DNA from: Blasia pusilla
Lineage: Eukaryota; Marchantiophyta; Marchantiopsida; Blasiales
Reading direction: 5' to 3'
Assembly (NCBI GenBank): GCA_050084515.1
Contig: CM114274.1
Span: forward strand, 39,432,001 to 39,496,000
Length of the DNA: 64,000 bases
The notes beneath the pieces were generated by a model. The model had not been told where the DNA came from. It saw only the letters and a list, made by a program, of their open reading frames with translations, and ran no database searches. Of this stretch, positions 12,881-24,649 are shown in pieces (within the stretch, counting starts at the first letter, position 1; each line of letters begins with the position of its first letter). The position numbers and the translations under genes are program-made.

Positions 12881-14900
12881 TCCGTTGGAAGTCATGTAAC
12901 ACCTCTTGAGCATGTTCCAAATCTACCTCTGCAATCTAAGTTGTCTCTCGCATATGGTAGCCTTTCCACTTGGCCAAGTACTCATACTTGTTGGCCCTCC
13001 ATCTTGATTGCAAGATGATCCCTAGTGCAAATTCCGGTTCTTACTTAGTAATCACTAGTTAGGATCTTCATATTTTCCTCCACTCGGGATGCTTATTATC
13101 TTGGAAGAACCTCTTCAATAATGACACATGAAAAGCCAAGTGGATCTTGAACTCTTTTGGAAGCTCCAAGGTGTAAACATACTCAAACAAGTTTTCCTTG
13201 ATCTAATACGGTCCAACATACTTGGTAGAAAACTTCATGGACAATGATTTTGGAAAAGTGAGATTCTTCACACTCAACCACACTTGCTCCTCCACTTGGA
13301 AACTCAATTGGGGCTGACTCTTGTTAGCCTACTTAATGTACCTTAGTTGAGCCCTCGAAAGAGTCTCTCTTGCCCGGTTCTCACGTTCTCCTATCTCTAC
13401 TAGCAAACTTTCTTCCGTTGCATGTCATATATGTGTTGATGTAGAATCCTTCAAAAGGGCTATGTCAAGAGGCGCTTATGGCTCACATCCATATGCCAAA
13501 AGAAAATCAGATTCTCCTATTGCGGGATGCTTGGTCAAGGTGTAATTATACTTTGCCATACTTAACCACTTTACCCAATCTTGCTGGTCTTTGCTCACAT
13601 AATTCCTTAAGTATTTTTTCACGATCAAGTTTAGTCACTCCGTTTGTCCATCTGTTTGAGTATGGAAAGTCGTGCTATAACTCGAATTTGTCCTCAATCT
13701 CCTAAATATATGTTTCCAAAAGGCACTGGTAAACTTTGGATCTCGATTTGATAGAATACTCATTGATAACCCATGTGATCGCCACCACTTATCCAAGAAA
13801 AGTTGATAATTTTCCTGGGCCGTCGCAACATCCATTGTCAAGATGAATGTCTCAAAATTTTTGGACCAATCCACCATCACAAGTATAGCATTGTATCCCT
13901 CAGACTCTGGAAGACTCGTTATGAAATCTATACTTTTGCTTTGCAATGGGTGAATTAAGCCTTGTTTCTTCACAGAAGAAACTCTATTTGCTTGGCAAGT
14001 CACACATGTTTTCACAAAGAGAGCAACGTCCTTCTTCATATTGGGCCAAAAGAACCTCTTAATCATAATATCTAGTATGGATTTCTCCCCTTTACATCCC
14101 ACAAAAGATCTATCATGACATTCTATCAATATCTTGGTTTGGAGCTTAGCCTAACCAACATAGATTTTAATTTGCTCTGCTTAAACCTTAACAAACCATG
14201 CCTCAAATTAACTTATGTTGGCTAAGTTCTCTTCCAACTTCAACTTCCATAAGTACTCCTTTGCTTGGGTATCCTTCATGTAGCCCTCACGAATCCTTCT
14301 CTCCAAATCTGTTTCTTTGGGAAACATTGCTCTTAAGACTTACATGGTGTATGGCATATATTTGTCCCTACGACTCAACGAATCGTAGAATCAAGAATGA
14401 CATTATCTTTCCCCGGCTTGTGGACCAATTCCACATTCACAAGCGCCAAGATATCATGCCATTGTATTTGCTTTGGTGTCACATGATCCTAGGTCTCAAA
14501 ATACTTAAGTGATCTATTATCAATAAACACTCGAGTCTAGTGAAGTCCCAAATAATGACACCACTTCTTCAAGCAACGAACCACTGCGAACAACTTGATA
14601 TGTCTAATCAATAGGCCATCGACATTTGGTGTCGCTAAGCTTCTTGATCTTGCATGCTACGGATCTCCCATCCTACACTAATATTCCTGCAATTGCATAA
14701 TTAGTAGCATCAATATGCGTGCACCTCGAACAGTTAGTACAACTCTGGTAGCTTTAGCATAGCTCTCGGTATAAGATCTCTTTGACTCAATTGAAAGACT
14801 TCTTCATTTCTTGGATCTATGTTGTGTTAGAAAAATTTGCAGTCCAATCGATAATTGGTCTCACTATTCCCAAAAAGTTCCTCACATAATCCGGTAAAAT
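12880..14900 (-). pseudogene. Ty3 chromovirus polyprotein, 5'-truncated and decayed
   Basis: Read right to left. The tip of RT is near 14.9 kb (YVRNFLGIVRPI). RNase H follows (DATNYAIAGILV; VHKPGKDNV near 14.44 kb). Integrase is at 14129-13635 with an HHCC zinc site (C-V-T-C-Q preceded by the His pair), FFWPNMKKD, IDFITSLPES and SNRDPKF. The integrase C-terminal region follows (SFQVEEQVWL-like text near 13.3 kb). A chromodomain near 12.98 kb contains YLAKWKGY. A chromodomain after the integrase defines chromoviruses, which use it to target chromatin. Several stops interrupt it outside the integrase core. Gag, protease and most of RT are missing, and no LTRs are visible. Confidence 0.85.
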
Positions 14901-16544
14901 GATCTATTACTTGGAAATGATTTCGAAGTATGATGACCTCTATACAAGAGTATGATTTCGAAGTAATAGATTGACTTGAGTAAGGTTTTGTATAAACCAA
15001 AATGTTCAATATTTTTTTCAAAAACTTCATAAATATTCAATGCCAAATTTGCCGTTGGACATCACATTATTGATATCATACCTGCTTTTTCTTACCCATG
15101 CGGAAACCAATAAACTAGATATTCCAAATTTTTTGGGAAAATTTCCAAAATTTCCATATTTAATGGACTTGTGAGACTCAAGGTCACTCCACCAAGATAA
15201 ATGCAAGTAGATTGCAACCCATTCTTGAGTTAGTAAGATGCAACTTAAGTTTATTGGGATGGCAGGACGATACACATGGATAGCACACATATGCCTATAA
15301 GCGACTTTTTGCCAATGAAAGTCCTAAATTCTGAAGGCAGATTCGAAGGCCATAGATGGCCAAGGTGGACTTTAAACATGGAAAATTTAAACAGTATTTT
15401 TAATTTTTATGAACCCTATTAACTCTGAGTGAAGTAATAGAGGCTCCATGTTAATGCCAAATTATTAGGACATACGATTAAAAATGCATTGATAAATAAA
15501 ATATTTATATTTGTGGATTTTATTTCAAATTGCTAATATCATGAACACAAACTTATCTTCCACTCATACATTACTAGTGTGAACATAAATTCAATCCTTA
15601 GAGAAATCAGATTCTAAGGATCCAAAAATAACAACATGTTCTTCCTTTTTTTGTAAATAAAAAAATGAGTAAGTGCTTTTCCTTAGAATTTAGATGCCAT
15701 ATTTGTCCACTTCCTTGACACTTTATGTATACAACAAGAACATTATTGTTTAAACACATCTATAGTATTATGGGAGAGTGCCTTCTCCAGCCATAGATAG
15801 TTGAGCTTTTGACATTTGGCATTTTCATCCACTTATATTTTGCCACATGTCGCTCAGTTTTGGCCCCTCTCATGGTTTAGGGTTTTTGGCCCTACCTTCC
15901 TTCAAAGTTTCAGCCTTCGGCTGCACTCCATTGTAACGGCCTTATTTGGCATTTCAAATTATGTATTAGAAATCGTTACGATATTTTAAACCAGGTCCAA
16001 TCCGTTGATGAATCGAGTTCAGGAAAGCCTACGAGGCATTGCAAAGGTTTAGAGGTTTCCAACTTCCGAGGGCGGGATAGTACTCATTGAGTTCATTTTA
16101 TTGTAGAAGCAACATAGTGCAAGGTGCGTACATTTGCAAGTATTACTTTACACCATCCAGTAACATGTAGCTTTTGATTTTTATTCAGCTTTCCATGAGC
16201 TTACAAATGTAGACACTCTTTGATGGTGTAGGCTGCATCTGGGTTCTAGAAATTTTTGCAATGTCCATCTTAAGATCTACTAGGACTAAGAAATGTGCCC
16301 TATGAATCTCAAGGCTTACTCGGATGTCCCCAAGTGCTGCACTCTCACATTTGTGAGCTACAACAAATTTGAGCTTGCATCAATCACCACTTCCAAAAAT
16401 TGCATCCGGATGCGCTCTCTCCGTGCACGCTCTGCAGCTATCTATAAACAGTTGGCTGCATCTTAGCAACAATCTTCACAAGCAGGCTCTTAAATCACAT
16501 CTTTGCACACATCTTGAGGTATCCTCTTTGATTGTCATATTAAT

Positions 16545-18134
16545 TTGAAGATCATAATAAGTGTTTATGCAATCAAGTACTTATATAAATATGTATACGA
16601 GGGTTCTGATTTTGTGTCATTTAAGTTATCAAAAGATATAGATACATCAACCAAAATTGATGCTATTGATGAGACAACATCATATCTTGACGCAAGGTAT
16701 GCTCCTTCTAATAATTTATCTTGCGCATTATATTCTATGTTTAGACCTCACACATCTTACTTCAATACTTGGAATTCTTATTTCAGATATATATCTCTTC
16801 TTCAGAGGTGTGTTGGCGACTCTTCAAGTTTAGTCTACATTGAGATTTGCGTTCAGAATATCCAAGTATTGTGCGATTAGCAGTTCATCTTCCAGAGAAA
16901 CAAATAGTTTATTTCAATCATGTTGATGTTATTGAGGATGTTTTACGACAATATAGAGAGATAACTCTAACTCAATGGTTTGCAACGAATTTATCCTACT
17001 ATACTACTCGACAATATCTATATATCGATTTTCCTTGGTATTATCGTTGGAATAATAAGAAATAGATTTGTAGGGTACAATGAAGAAATGGTTGTGACCA
17101 TCCTATTGGTCGCTAATACCTTACTCATCCAGGTAAATACTCTATATTCTATACTCATTGTTATTATTGGTAGAATGTTTAGGTATCACATTTTAAGATG
17201 AAGAATCTATTGGATGGGCTAATTTATTTCAATTCTTTTCTTCATAGGTGAAGGAGAACGTCATTGGTTGAGATTACTCCTCCATCATGTTCGAGGAATA
17301 ACTACATAAAAATGTTTGAGAACTGTCAATAGAGTAATTTTTCCTATATTTGAGGAAGGTGCTATCCAATTGAGACTTCTTAAAGATGATAGGGAAGTTT
17401 TTTCTTGCTTTGAAGAAGCTTCTATGATCCATATGGGTTCTTCACTACGTAGTTTATCTGCAATCATTTTAGCTTACAACACTCCTGCTCAAATTGCTAC
17501 ATTATGGAATCAATTCTTGGTCCCACTAATTGAAGATCTCCTATATGAACGACATGAAGTAAACCCTCATTTCTACCACTCCTTGCATCATTCATTCTTT
17601 CTTTATACTATTTTCTACTGAGCATTAAACAAATTAATCATGGTTTGTACATATGTTGGGACTATTCCATTACAGAAAACAAGAATTCCAAATTTTAATC
17701 TAATTTCATGTCTCATTTGTAGTTTATCAGTCAATAGTGATGCAGCGCGCTTAATCCGTGTTGCGATGCTCATTATGTGGGACGAAGCACCTATGGCTCA
17801 TCGTCATACATTTCAAGCTGTTAACGGCACTTAACAAGATATCATGGGAGTGATCTCTCAAGTCTATGACAAATACGATTCAACGGCAAAACTCATAATA
17901 TTTGGTGATGACTTTCGTCAAGTCTTGCCTGTTTTTCGTCATGAGGAATGTCTACAAATTATCCAAGCCACTTTAAAGAGGTCATCTCTATGGTCTTATG
18001 TAAAGGTGATGAAATTAACGACAAACATGCGAGTTCAAAGGTTAGAAGCTAAGGTCACTTGCCTGTTGAACAAAAAGATTTTGCTGATAGGTTATTAGAG
18101 GTAGGAGAGGGTCGCATACCTTTGCGGCATGTTG
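16545..18134 (+). pseudogene. Helitron Rep C-terminus and helicase, first part
   Basis: It starts with the end of the Rep region (IKYLYKYVYEGSD; later LDARYAPS). A pre-helicase stretch at about 17316-17560 follows (FPIFEEGAIQLRLLKDDREVF, WNQFLVPLIEDLLY). The PIF1-like helicase contains an intact Walker B at about 17.78 kb (IMWDEAPM), then LIIFGDDFRQVLPV and VMKLTTNMRVQ. The Walker A (GTGKT) segment expected near 17.6 kb is absent, apparently deleted. Multiple frame changes and stops occur. Coding similarity ends at VGEGRIP near 18.12 kb, where the Ty3 element begins, and resumes at 27.59 kb. Confidence 0.8.
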
Positions 18135-18876
18135 TGCGCATACATATTGCTACACAACATACATCGTTGGTCACATCTATACCACACAACACCGATCTTC
18201 CCCACACATGGGTAGATCCACACACGTACAAAAATCAACTCATACATATACATGGAGATCACACAACAAAAATAAAGAGTAGTAAAAACAGCCTAAAACT
18301 CCACTCTTCAATCTACATCGGCATATTGAGCCTCGTCCACCTTGCGCTATCAAGGAATCCGGAGGTTAGCACCCTAGTCCTATCTCACACACATACAAAA
18401 GAGGTGCTCCAACGGCCCAACATGAGAAAGATGGCTTGGGAAAGCCATCTTCCTCCCTTATGTAGGGTTGGGAAGAGCCAAAAGGCTCTTTCCCTAAAAC
18501 TAGCTATCCTCCTTGTAACCTACGCGCACAGGTTACGAGGGGCGGGTGACCTGGTCAACAAGTCATCCGGTTGTGAAAGACCTCAATGCAAAAGTTGTTA
18601 GAAACAACGTTCCTGACACAACGGACCTATCCTCAACCTCATCCAACACCGTGGGACAAAGTTACACTCAAGACAGTCCGCTGGCCCCTACTCCTTATCC
18701 ACAAAAGATCTCGGCCTATCGACTACTCAGATGTGACAGCTATCGTGCGCATACATATCGCTACACAACATACATCGCTGGTCATATCTACACCACACAA
18801 CACCGATCTTCCCCACACACGGGTAGATCCACACATGTACACAAATCAACTCATACATCTACATGGAGATCACACA
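18135..18876 (-). repeat. 3' LTR region of Ty3 element 1, bracketed by a ~130-bp direct repeat
   Basis: Three parts on the plus strand. Unit A is 18134-18266, the LTR core B is 18267-18738 (ending GATGTGACA), and a second A is 18745-18878. The two A units start GTGCGCATACATAT and end GATCACACAAC. A C-rich run, CGCCCCCCT (18879-18887), follows and would be the polypurine tract on the coding strand. Core B carries hairpins such as GATGGCTTGGGAAAGCCATC and a pair around GAAGAGCC/GGCTCTT. Core B closely matches the right-end copy at 27102-27584. Confidence 0.7.
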
Positions 18877-18959
18877 ACCGCCCCCCTAGCTGGTAGTTGG
18901 ATTCCCTTAACTCCAGATAGAAAATATCACATCTCTCTTATATGACCTACTACCCTATA

Positions 18960-19110
18960 CACATCTTGGACATATCCATCGTCCCATGGGAACTACAGCA
19001 AGAGGGGGGGGTCATACATGACATATGCCACCCTCGAGAACAACCATCACATACCAACATGGTGGCTGCACCCCTCACAGATTCGCACAACATACACCTC
19101 AAGCCTACAG
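18960..19110 (-). pseudogene. PHD finger at the pol C-terminus (element 1)
   Basis: Reading down from about 19102, the frame shows CMLC, then MLVCDGC, then GWHMSC followed by MTPP. This is the C-x2-C, C-x2-C, H-x2-C spacing of a PHD zinc finger (C4HC3), including the usual MLxCDGC core and the aromatic residue before His. The run of eight C (minus strand) just after MTP shifts the frame. In the next frame a Trp and a final C-x2-C pair follow at the expected spacing. PHD fingers bind histone H3 tails, so this could steer integration or read chromatin. That role is inference from the fold, by analogy with the integrase-linked chromodomain of chromoviruses. The same module is present in element 2. 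Confidence 0.75.
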
Positions 19111-20187
19111 GTACCACTGCCAAGCTTGGATCCACTGTCCCGTCCACGTTTGGAAGATGACATGCACACAATTGCGCACATGATCCTTCCAAACCATACC
19201 ATCCCGTCCTTCCAACATGAGGACTCCGGTCGGTAATACCTCGTGCACAGGTAGGATCGTGTGCCCTGTAGTGACATCTAGCATCGTGGGTGCCGCCTGC
19301 TGTAAATACATGTAATATCCAGGATGAAACCTCCTAATCCCTGGACGATAACCTCCTTCACAAATGGTCGCGTACCCCAATATATCTCTTTGTTGAGCAA
19401 TAGCTAAGTTCTCAAAGGCCATAAGCATAACTCTAGGAAAAATCTCCGCCCTCTGTGAACACGCTTGTACCCACACATCTAGATCATCAAGATCTAACAC
19501 CTCCGCCATGTCACGTCAAATAGCTGTAGGTAAATCTGGATCTCTCCCAAAGAGCAAAAAGTACGGTGAAAATGACGCCAAGGATGCTTGCAGACTAAAG
19601 CGATAACCCATAGCCAACCATGGAAACTGTAGGTCTCACTCCCTCAACTGTCCCTGCTGGAAGCCATACTTGCGCAATCCTCTCTTCACCGTATGTTCTA
19701 CTCTTGCCGCCAACTTATCCGCCTCAAGATGATCTCTTGACGTGGTGCGGTGATCTATCAGCGCTTGATCACACAAGGCCTGAAACTCTCTCTTGAACTC
19801 GATACCTTGGTCAGTCAACACCTCCGCCGGTGCACCAAAGTGACTAAGCACACGATCTAGAAATGCATAAGCTGTTCCCTTGCTCGCCTTCTCCGGTAGT
19901 GCCACCAGCTCTATCCACTTGGAGAAATGCTCCACCATGACCAACACATACCTTTGATGACGCCATGTCAATGACAAAGGTCCCACAAAGTCTAAACTCC
20001 ACCGATAACCTAAACCCATAATTGGCAAAGGATGTAACTGCGGAGTGGGAGCATTGAAGGATGCTCGCACTGTGTCACATACCATACATCTGGCCACAAA
20101 CTCCTGTACCCGAGTATGCATGCCGCGCCACCAATACTGAACTTGGAGTAAGCCAAAATGCCCCAACTCCTCATGGGCATGTCGCAC
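19105..20187 (-). pseudogene. Ty3 integrase (element 1)
   Basis: Residues from 20187 downward give the zinc-binding N-terminus (MRHAHEELGHFG, then CMVC) and the catalytic core (WSLDFVGPLS, VLTDQGIEFK, then an acidic residue in DHLEAD). A 183-codon open stretch covers the core. After a short break, 19509-19105 gives the integrase C-terminal region (RPGIRRFHPGYYMYLQ, EVLPTGVLMLEGRDG) leading into the PHD finger. The enzyme would insert the element's cDNA into the host chromosome. Stop codons near 19.6 kb interrupt it. Confidence 0.85.
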
Positions 20188-20524
20188 TACACGTGCTCGT
20201 TGGGAAGGATGAGGTATTACTCGTATCCTACCATCTCCTCATACCCAAAAAATATGAGTCCCCTCCCACCTGAGCCTGCTGGCTCTCTATAGGATCTGAT
20301 CCCGCTCCCTAGCACTCACTGTGCTCGCTATGACGCCAGTGCGCAAGAACTCCACAACCTCCATGTCGTCATGGATATCAAGACCACCTTTTGCCTCTTC
20401 ACTGACCTCCGAATCCAAAGACTCATCATCCAACCCCACTACTAGAGTCATCACCTACGACTGACCTACCATAGTCAACCAACAAAGATAGGCAGATGCA
20501 TGCCAACCGTGCACCATCTCCTCA

Positions 20525-21939
20525 TCACTCTCTCCGTCGAGCTCTTGTGTCGTCTCTCTGACTCGGACATGGATTACGACTCAACCCATCCGCATCTTGG
20601 TTCAGCCGACCTGGCCTATGAACCACCTCAAACTCATACTCATGTAGTAATAGAGCCCACTTGGCAAGCTTTCCCGTAAGCTTGTCGGACTCCATCAACC
20701 ACCTCAATGGATGATGATCAGTGATAAGTGTGGAAGGGTTGCCAAATAAATAGCACTTGAAATGTGCCACGGTCCACACTGTAGCCAAGCACTCTCCCTC
20801 GTAAGAGCTGTACTTCGCCTATGCAATGTTGTTCGATCGGCTCGCGTAAGCCACAACGAACTCCCTCTTCTCGTCATCCTTTTGAGTAAGCACTGCTCCT
20901 AGACCCAACATGCTCCAATCCGTATGTAACTGGAATGGGCGACCCCTAACCGGTCTTTGTAAAATGGGTGAGGACGTCAACCTGTCCTTGAGCTCGTAAA
21001 ATGCTCGGTCCTGATCATCTACCCATAACCAAACCTGATCAAGTCTCGTCAACAAGATCAAAGACTTTGTGATCGGACTAAAACCCTTGACATACCGTCG
21101 ATAGAAGTTTGCCAATCCAAGAAACGCTCGGACTCGACTCACATCTGGAGGGCGTGGAATTTGCGCAATAGCCTCCATCTTTGTCAGCTGAACGCCTAAT
21201 CCACTCGGGTATATGGTGTGTCCCAAGTACTCAATCAGCTCCTGAAAGAATCTACACTTTCCTGGATGTAACTCAGTCCATGTAACTGCAATCGCCGAAA
21301 CACCTCCTCTAGGTGTCGCTCATGCTCCTCAACCGTGGAACTGAAGATAAGAATATCATCTATGTAACGTCGTACAAAATCCAAGCTAGCCAAAATCCTA
21401 TCCATCACTCTCTGAAACTCTGGAGGCGCGTTCTTCAACCCAAATGGTAAAAACCGCCATTGATACACGCAATCTCTCCCGAACCGATCTATCCCCCAGA
21501 ATGTTGTCTTCTTCCTATCCTCCAATCTGATAGGAAGCTGATGATAGCCAGCATAGAGATCTAAAGCACTGAAGATCTTTGCATGCCCTACCGCATCAAA
21601 GATCTCCTCAAGAGTAGGCATGGCGTACCAATCTGACCTCGTCTGTCGGTTCATAGGACGGTAATCTCCACACATCCGCCTATCCATCCAATTGCCATAC
21701 ATATCCGTATTCGCTGGCATGATTGTGGCAGATGCATACTCCCCATGTGATGACTCCACAAGTCCTGCCTCCAACAAGTCTTGACTCCTGCTATGAATCA
21801 AGGCTAGCTCCATATCAGAATACCTGTAGGATTGACGAAAGATCAGCGTATCACTAGCCAACTTAATTCGTATCCCGGGACCCTTCAGCATACCCAAGTC
21901 TCTTATATTGAAAGAAAAACAACTAACATGCCCTCTCAA
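20525..21939 (-). pseudogene. Ty3 reverse transcriptase and RNase H (element 1)
   Basis: RT is at 21939-21235: MCGDYRPMNRQT, FSALDLYAGYHQLPI, QWRFLPFGLKNAPPEFQRVM and the catalytic YIDDILIFS. After a frameshift, the thumb (VRAFLGLANFYRRYVKGFSPI) and the start of RNase H (FQLHTDWSMLGLGAVLTQ) are at 21226-20819. RNase H continues at 20788-20525 (LITDHHPLRWLMESDKLTGK, VVHRPGRLNQDADGLSRNP). The motifs are well preserved, with few stops, suggesting a relatively recent copy. The catalytic Asp of the RNase H TD motif appears as HTDWS. Confidence 0.9.
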
Positions 21940-22294
21940 CTCTATGAACTCGCCGTCGCTCTCCTCCTATCAACTTGAGACCTATCATAGGCTCCCAAGT
22001 CTCCATCGTGACCTCACTCGGAGAGGACGCAACCTCCGGCTTTGGTTGCTATGTAGCAATCCTAGCCACCTACGCAACAACCACTCCACTTTGACCTCCT
22101 ACTCCATGCTCCACAGCCAAAAAATGAACATGTGTTGCTCTGGCCGCCTTTGCACTCTCCACTCGAATGACGTCCCAGGAAGTCCATGGGTGCCTATCTC
22201 TCCTCGTCCCGCCCCCAGCCAATGCCTGTACACACCTTGTAGGAAATGGTCCAACTCGTGGACGTGACGGCATGGATGACACTCGCATGCATCT

Positions 22295-23103
22295 CTACTC
22301 AGCCATACCTAGGTTGACTATCCATGTGAGACAGTTGAGGTCCATCGCTTGCCCCAAAACCTGTCTCCGGGATGCCTCATTCATACTTGGCACCGCCGTA
22401 GTACCCGTAGCGAACCCCATGGCGCGCTCGCGCTCATCTGCTGTAGGCTCCTCCAATGCTCGGGTCACCTCATCCCAAATCATGCCTAGCCCTCCCTGAC
22501 AAAAGGCATAGGATGTTGAGAAGCTCACCAACGTAGGTAAGGCTGCCCTCAACTCCCACACCCTATTGGCCATTGCCAACTGTGGTCTATCATCCCGTGT
22601 CACCACCTGAGATCAAAGCCCGGAGCCCAAAATAGCATCCACTGTGAGATGTGGTGCTCTCTGGACTCCATCGTTTGCTCGGCTCAATACCTCTCATGGT
22701 ATCAAGTTTGTCCACCACAGTCGTGGACAATGGGCACGTGATCCAACTCTCGCTGCATCTAACAACACAACAGGTCCCAATCAGGACCTCACCTGATGCA
22801 CACTCGTCATCACACGTGCACGAGTGTCTCCCAACACTGTACTATTGTATGCTGATATCCCCATATTGCACATAGAGGCAACAACTCATGATACCTCTGG
22901 ACCAATCTCGCTACGTGACGTAATGATACTCGCCGTGCGGTCTCATCTCTCTCCACATAAAGGTATTGATGCACCCGTATGCCCGCCTGCAATACCACTG
23001 CCAATCCTGTGCTAATCCCTCCAAAGAGATCTAACACCCTAACACCCTCCTCTGAATATTGCCATACAACGGGTGTGGTTTCCAGTGGGGTCAACGTCTC
23101 CAC
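22295..23103 (-). pseudogene. C5 cytosine DNA methyltransferase-like domain in Ty3 element 1
   Basis: It lies between protease and RT. Motif I (SAM binding) is VRVLDLFGGISTGLAVVL at about 23.04 kb, followed by VERDETARRV, whose Glu fits motif II. After a break near 22.85 kb the text resumes as LGDTRARV, VVLLDAARVGSRAHCPRLWW and TNL. This resembles the segment of DNMT3/DRM-type enzymes that reads DA-x-VSAAHRARYFWGN. It ends with ERERAMGFATGTTAVPS and RRQVLGQAMDLNCL, matching the GFP and LGN blocks (motifs IX-X). The expected motif IV block (Pro-Cys) and ENV motif between WGYQHT and LGDTR are missing, so catalysis is lost in this copy. Several stops are present. An intact relative would methylate cytosines in DNA, perhaps the element's own cDNA (inference). 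Confidence 0.75.
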
Positions 23104-23421
23104 TTAAGGGGCCCGATCGCCACCTAACTCTCACTGCTCCGGGATAAAGGCATGACTCCACGCGTGCCTCACGAGGTTGTCGGCACTCCTCTGTAGCTCT
23201 TGAGTCATACCCTACAATGGTGAAGAGGTCTCGCCAATATGGGAAGAGACACCCGCCATGGCTTGTCTTTCCGTGGGACTATCCGCTACTGGGACATCCT
23301 CCGTATGTGCGTTCCCCTCCAACAACTCTCCTCGCCAGCTAACACTACCTGTGAAAGTGGCCAACGTGGTCACAGACTCGTCTCGTGATCGACCTCCTTG
23401 TCCCGCAAACTGCATGGGTAA

Positions 23422-24100
23422 CTAACTCATCTGGCCATTACCTGACTGCCATCCTGGCCGATAAGCAATGGTCTCCTCCCAGAAGTCAAGGATGAATCCT
23501 AGGGGATATAACACTCTACTCCCCACCAACACATCGTACGACTCAGTTGGTGTCGTAATTGCACGTGTGCGCACCATAGCACTATCCATCGCATGCTCTC
23601 GCTGGACTCTGACTATCTCCTGTCGAGTCATATACTGCGTGGGTGACACGCCCCCAATCGAGGTCTGTATCTGGAAGGGACAAGGCTCAATGTCGGTCTT
23701 CCGTAACCCCAACGCTAAACACGTCGCCTTCCCTAACATCAAGGGTTGCGCTCCTGAATCAAGTAGAACGCGCTACGGGTGGTATATTGTTCCTGTGGGA
23801 CTAACCAAGCAAAATACTTCAGCTCGATTATCCAGTAACACTACTCCATGTGTCACCACTGCTCGCTCTATGGCCGGTCGAGCTGGCATATCTACCAACT
23901 TCTCCGCCGCCGCATGCCATGACTCTGTGGGGGACGTCCTGAGCACCAGCTCTGAGGGAAAATCCACCACCTCCTCAACTACCTCTAAACAAGAAGTAGT
24001 CACCTCTCCACGCTCACACAACGTGGCGGCCAGCCGGAACACCTCAGCTGGTCCAACTCCCAACGTCGCCAACTCTATGGCGGAAAATAGCGGAGTCTAG
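23422..24100 (-). pseudogene. Retroviral-type aspartic protease (element 1)
   Basis: Across a frame change at about 23.76 kb, the sequence reads RVLLDSGAQPLMLGKATCLA. It contains the LDSGA active-site loop of retropepsins with its catalytic Asp intact, followed by the usual hydrophobic region (DIEPCPFQIQTSIGG). The upstream frame at 24072-23773 ends in TGTIYHP just before it. The enzyme would cut the Gag-Pol precursor. It lies between gag and the methyltransferase-like domain. Confidence 0.75.
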
Positions 24101-24649
24101 CTCACTCTGGTGGCCACCTCCAACACTATGGTCGACACTGACTCCACTCAAGCCGGCATAGGAGTTGTGACTCCAACTCCTCATGACGTCGATGTACCTG
24201 CCTGACCTGTAGGCACCACTGGTTGTCAAGGCACCATCGATGGTGTGTGTAGTGCCTCCGACAATGTGAATGACTGTGGAACCCTGGCCTGTTGCCCATT
24301 GGTCTCCTCCGGTGGGTCAATCTCAACTCCACCTCTAGATGGCTCAGTGCATCTCGTAACACCTTGAGTCACCATTGCAGCCGCCTCAACCTGAGCTGCA
24401 CTACACATAAATCCCATACTAGCAAGATCCTCACCCGGCCAGGGTAAGAGATAGAAGTTGGAGCCACACTAGCTGCTCGCGGCTCCATGCCTTCCCTGAG
24501 CTGCATCATTGTCATGGCAGCAATCCTCTGCTCCAATTGATCGATGCGTGAGAGAAGTGCCAACTTTGGTGCTCCTGCTCCATCTCCTTTGGTTGGTGGT
24601 GGTCCTCTACCACCACGTCCAAGAAGAACTCCCGGACCTCATCCAGGAT

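Noticed and set aside
18950-19192. Independent small zinc-finger gene
   Set aside because: The position and frame follow directly from the integrase tail, and the same arrangement is in element 2, so it is the retrotransposon's own C-terminus.
22810-23103. Host DNA methyltransferase gene fragment captured by chance
   Set aside because: The C-terminal motifs of the same domain occur at the same place in the second, diverged element, so it is part of the family.
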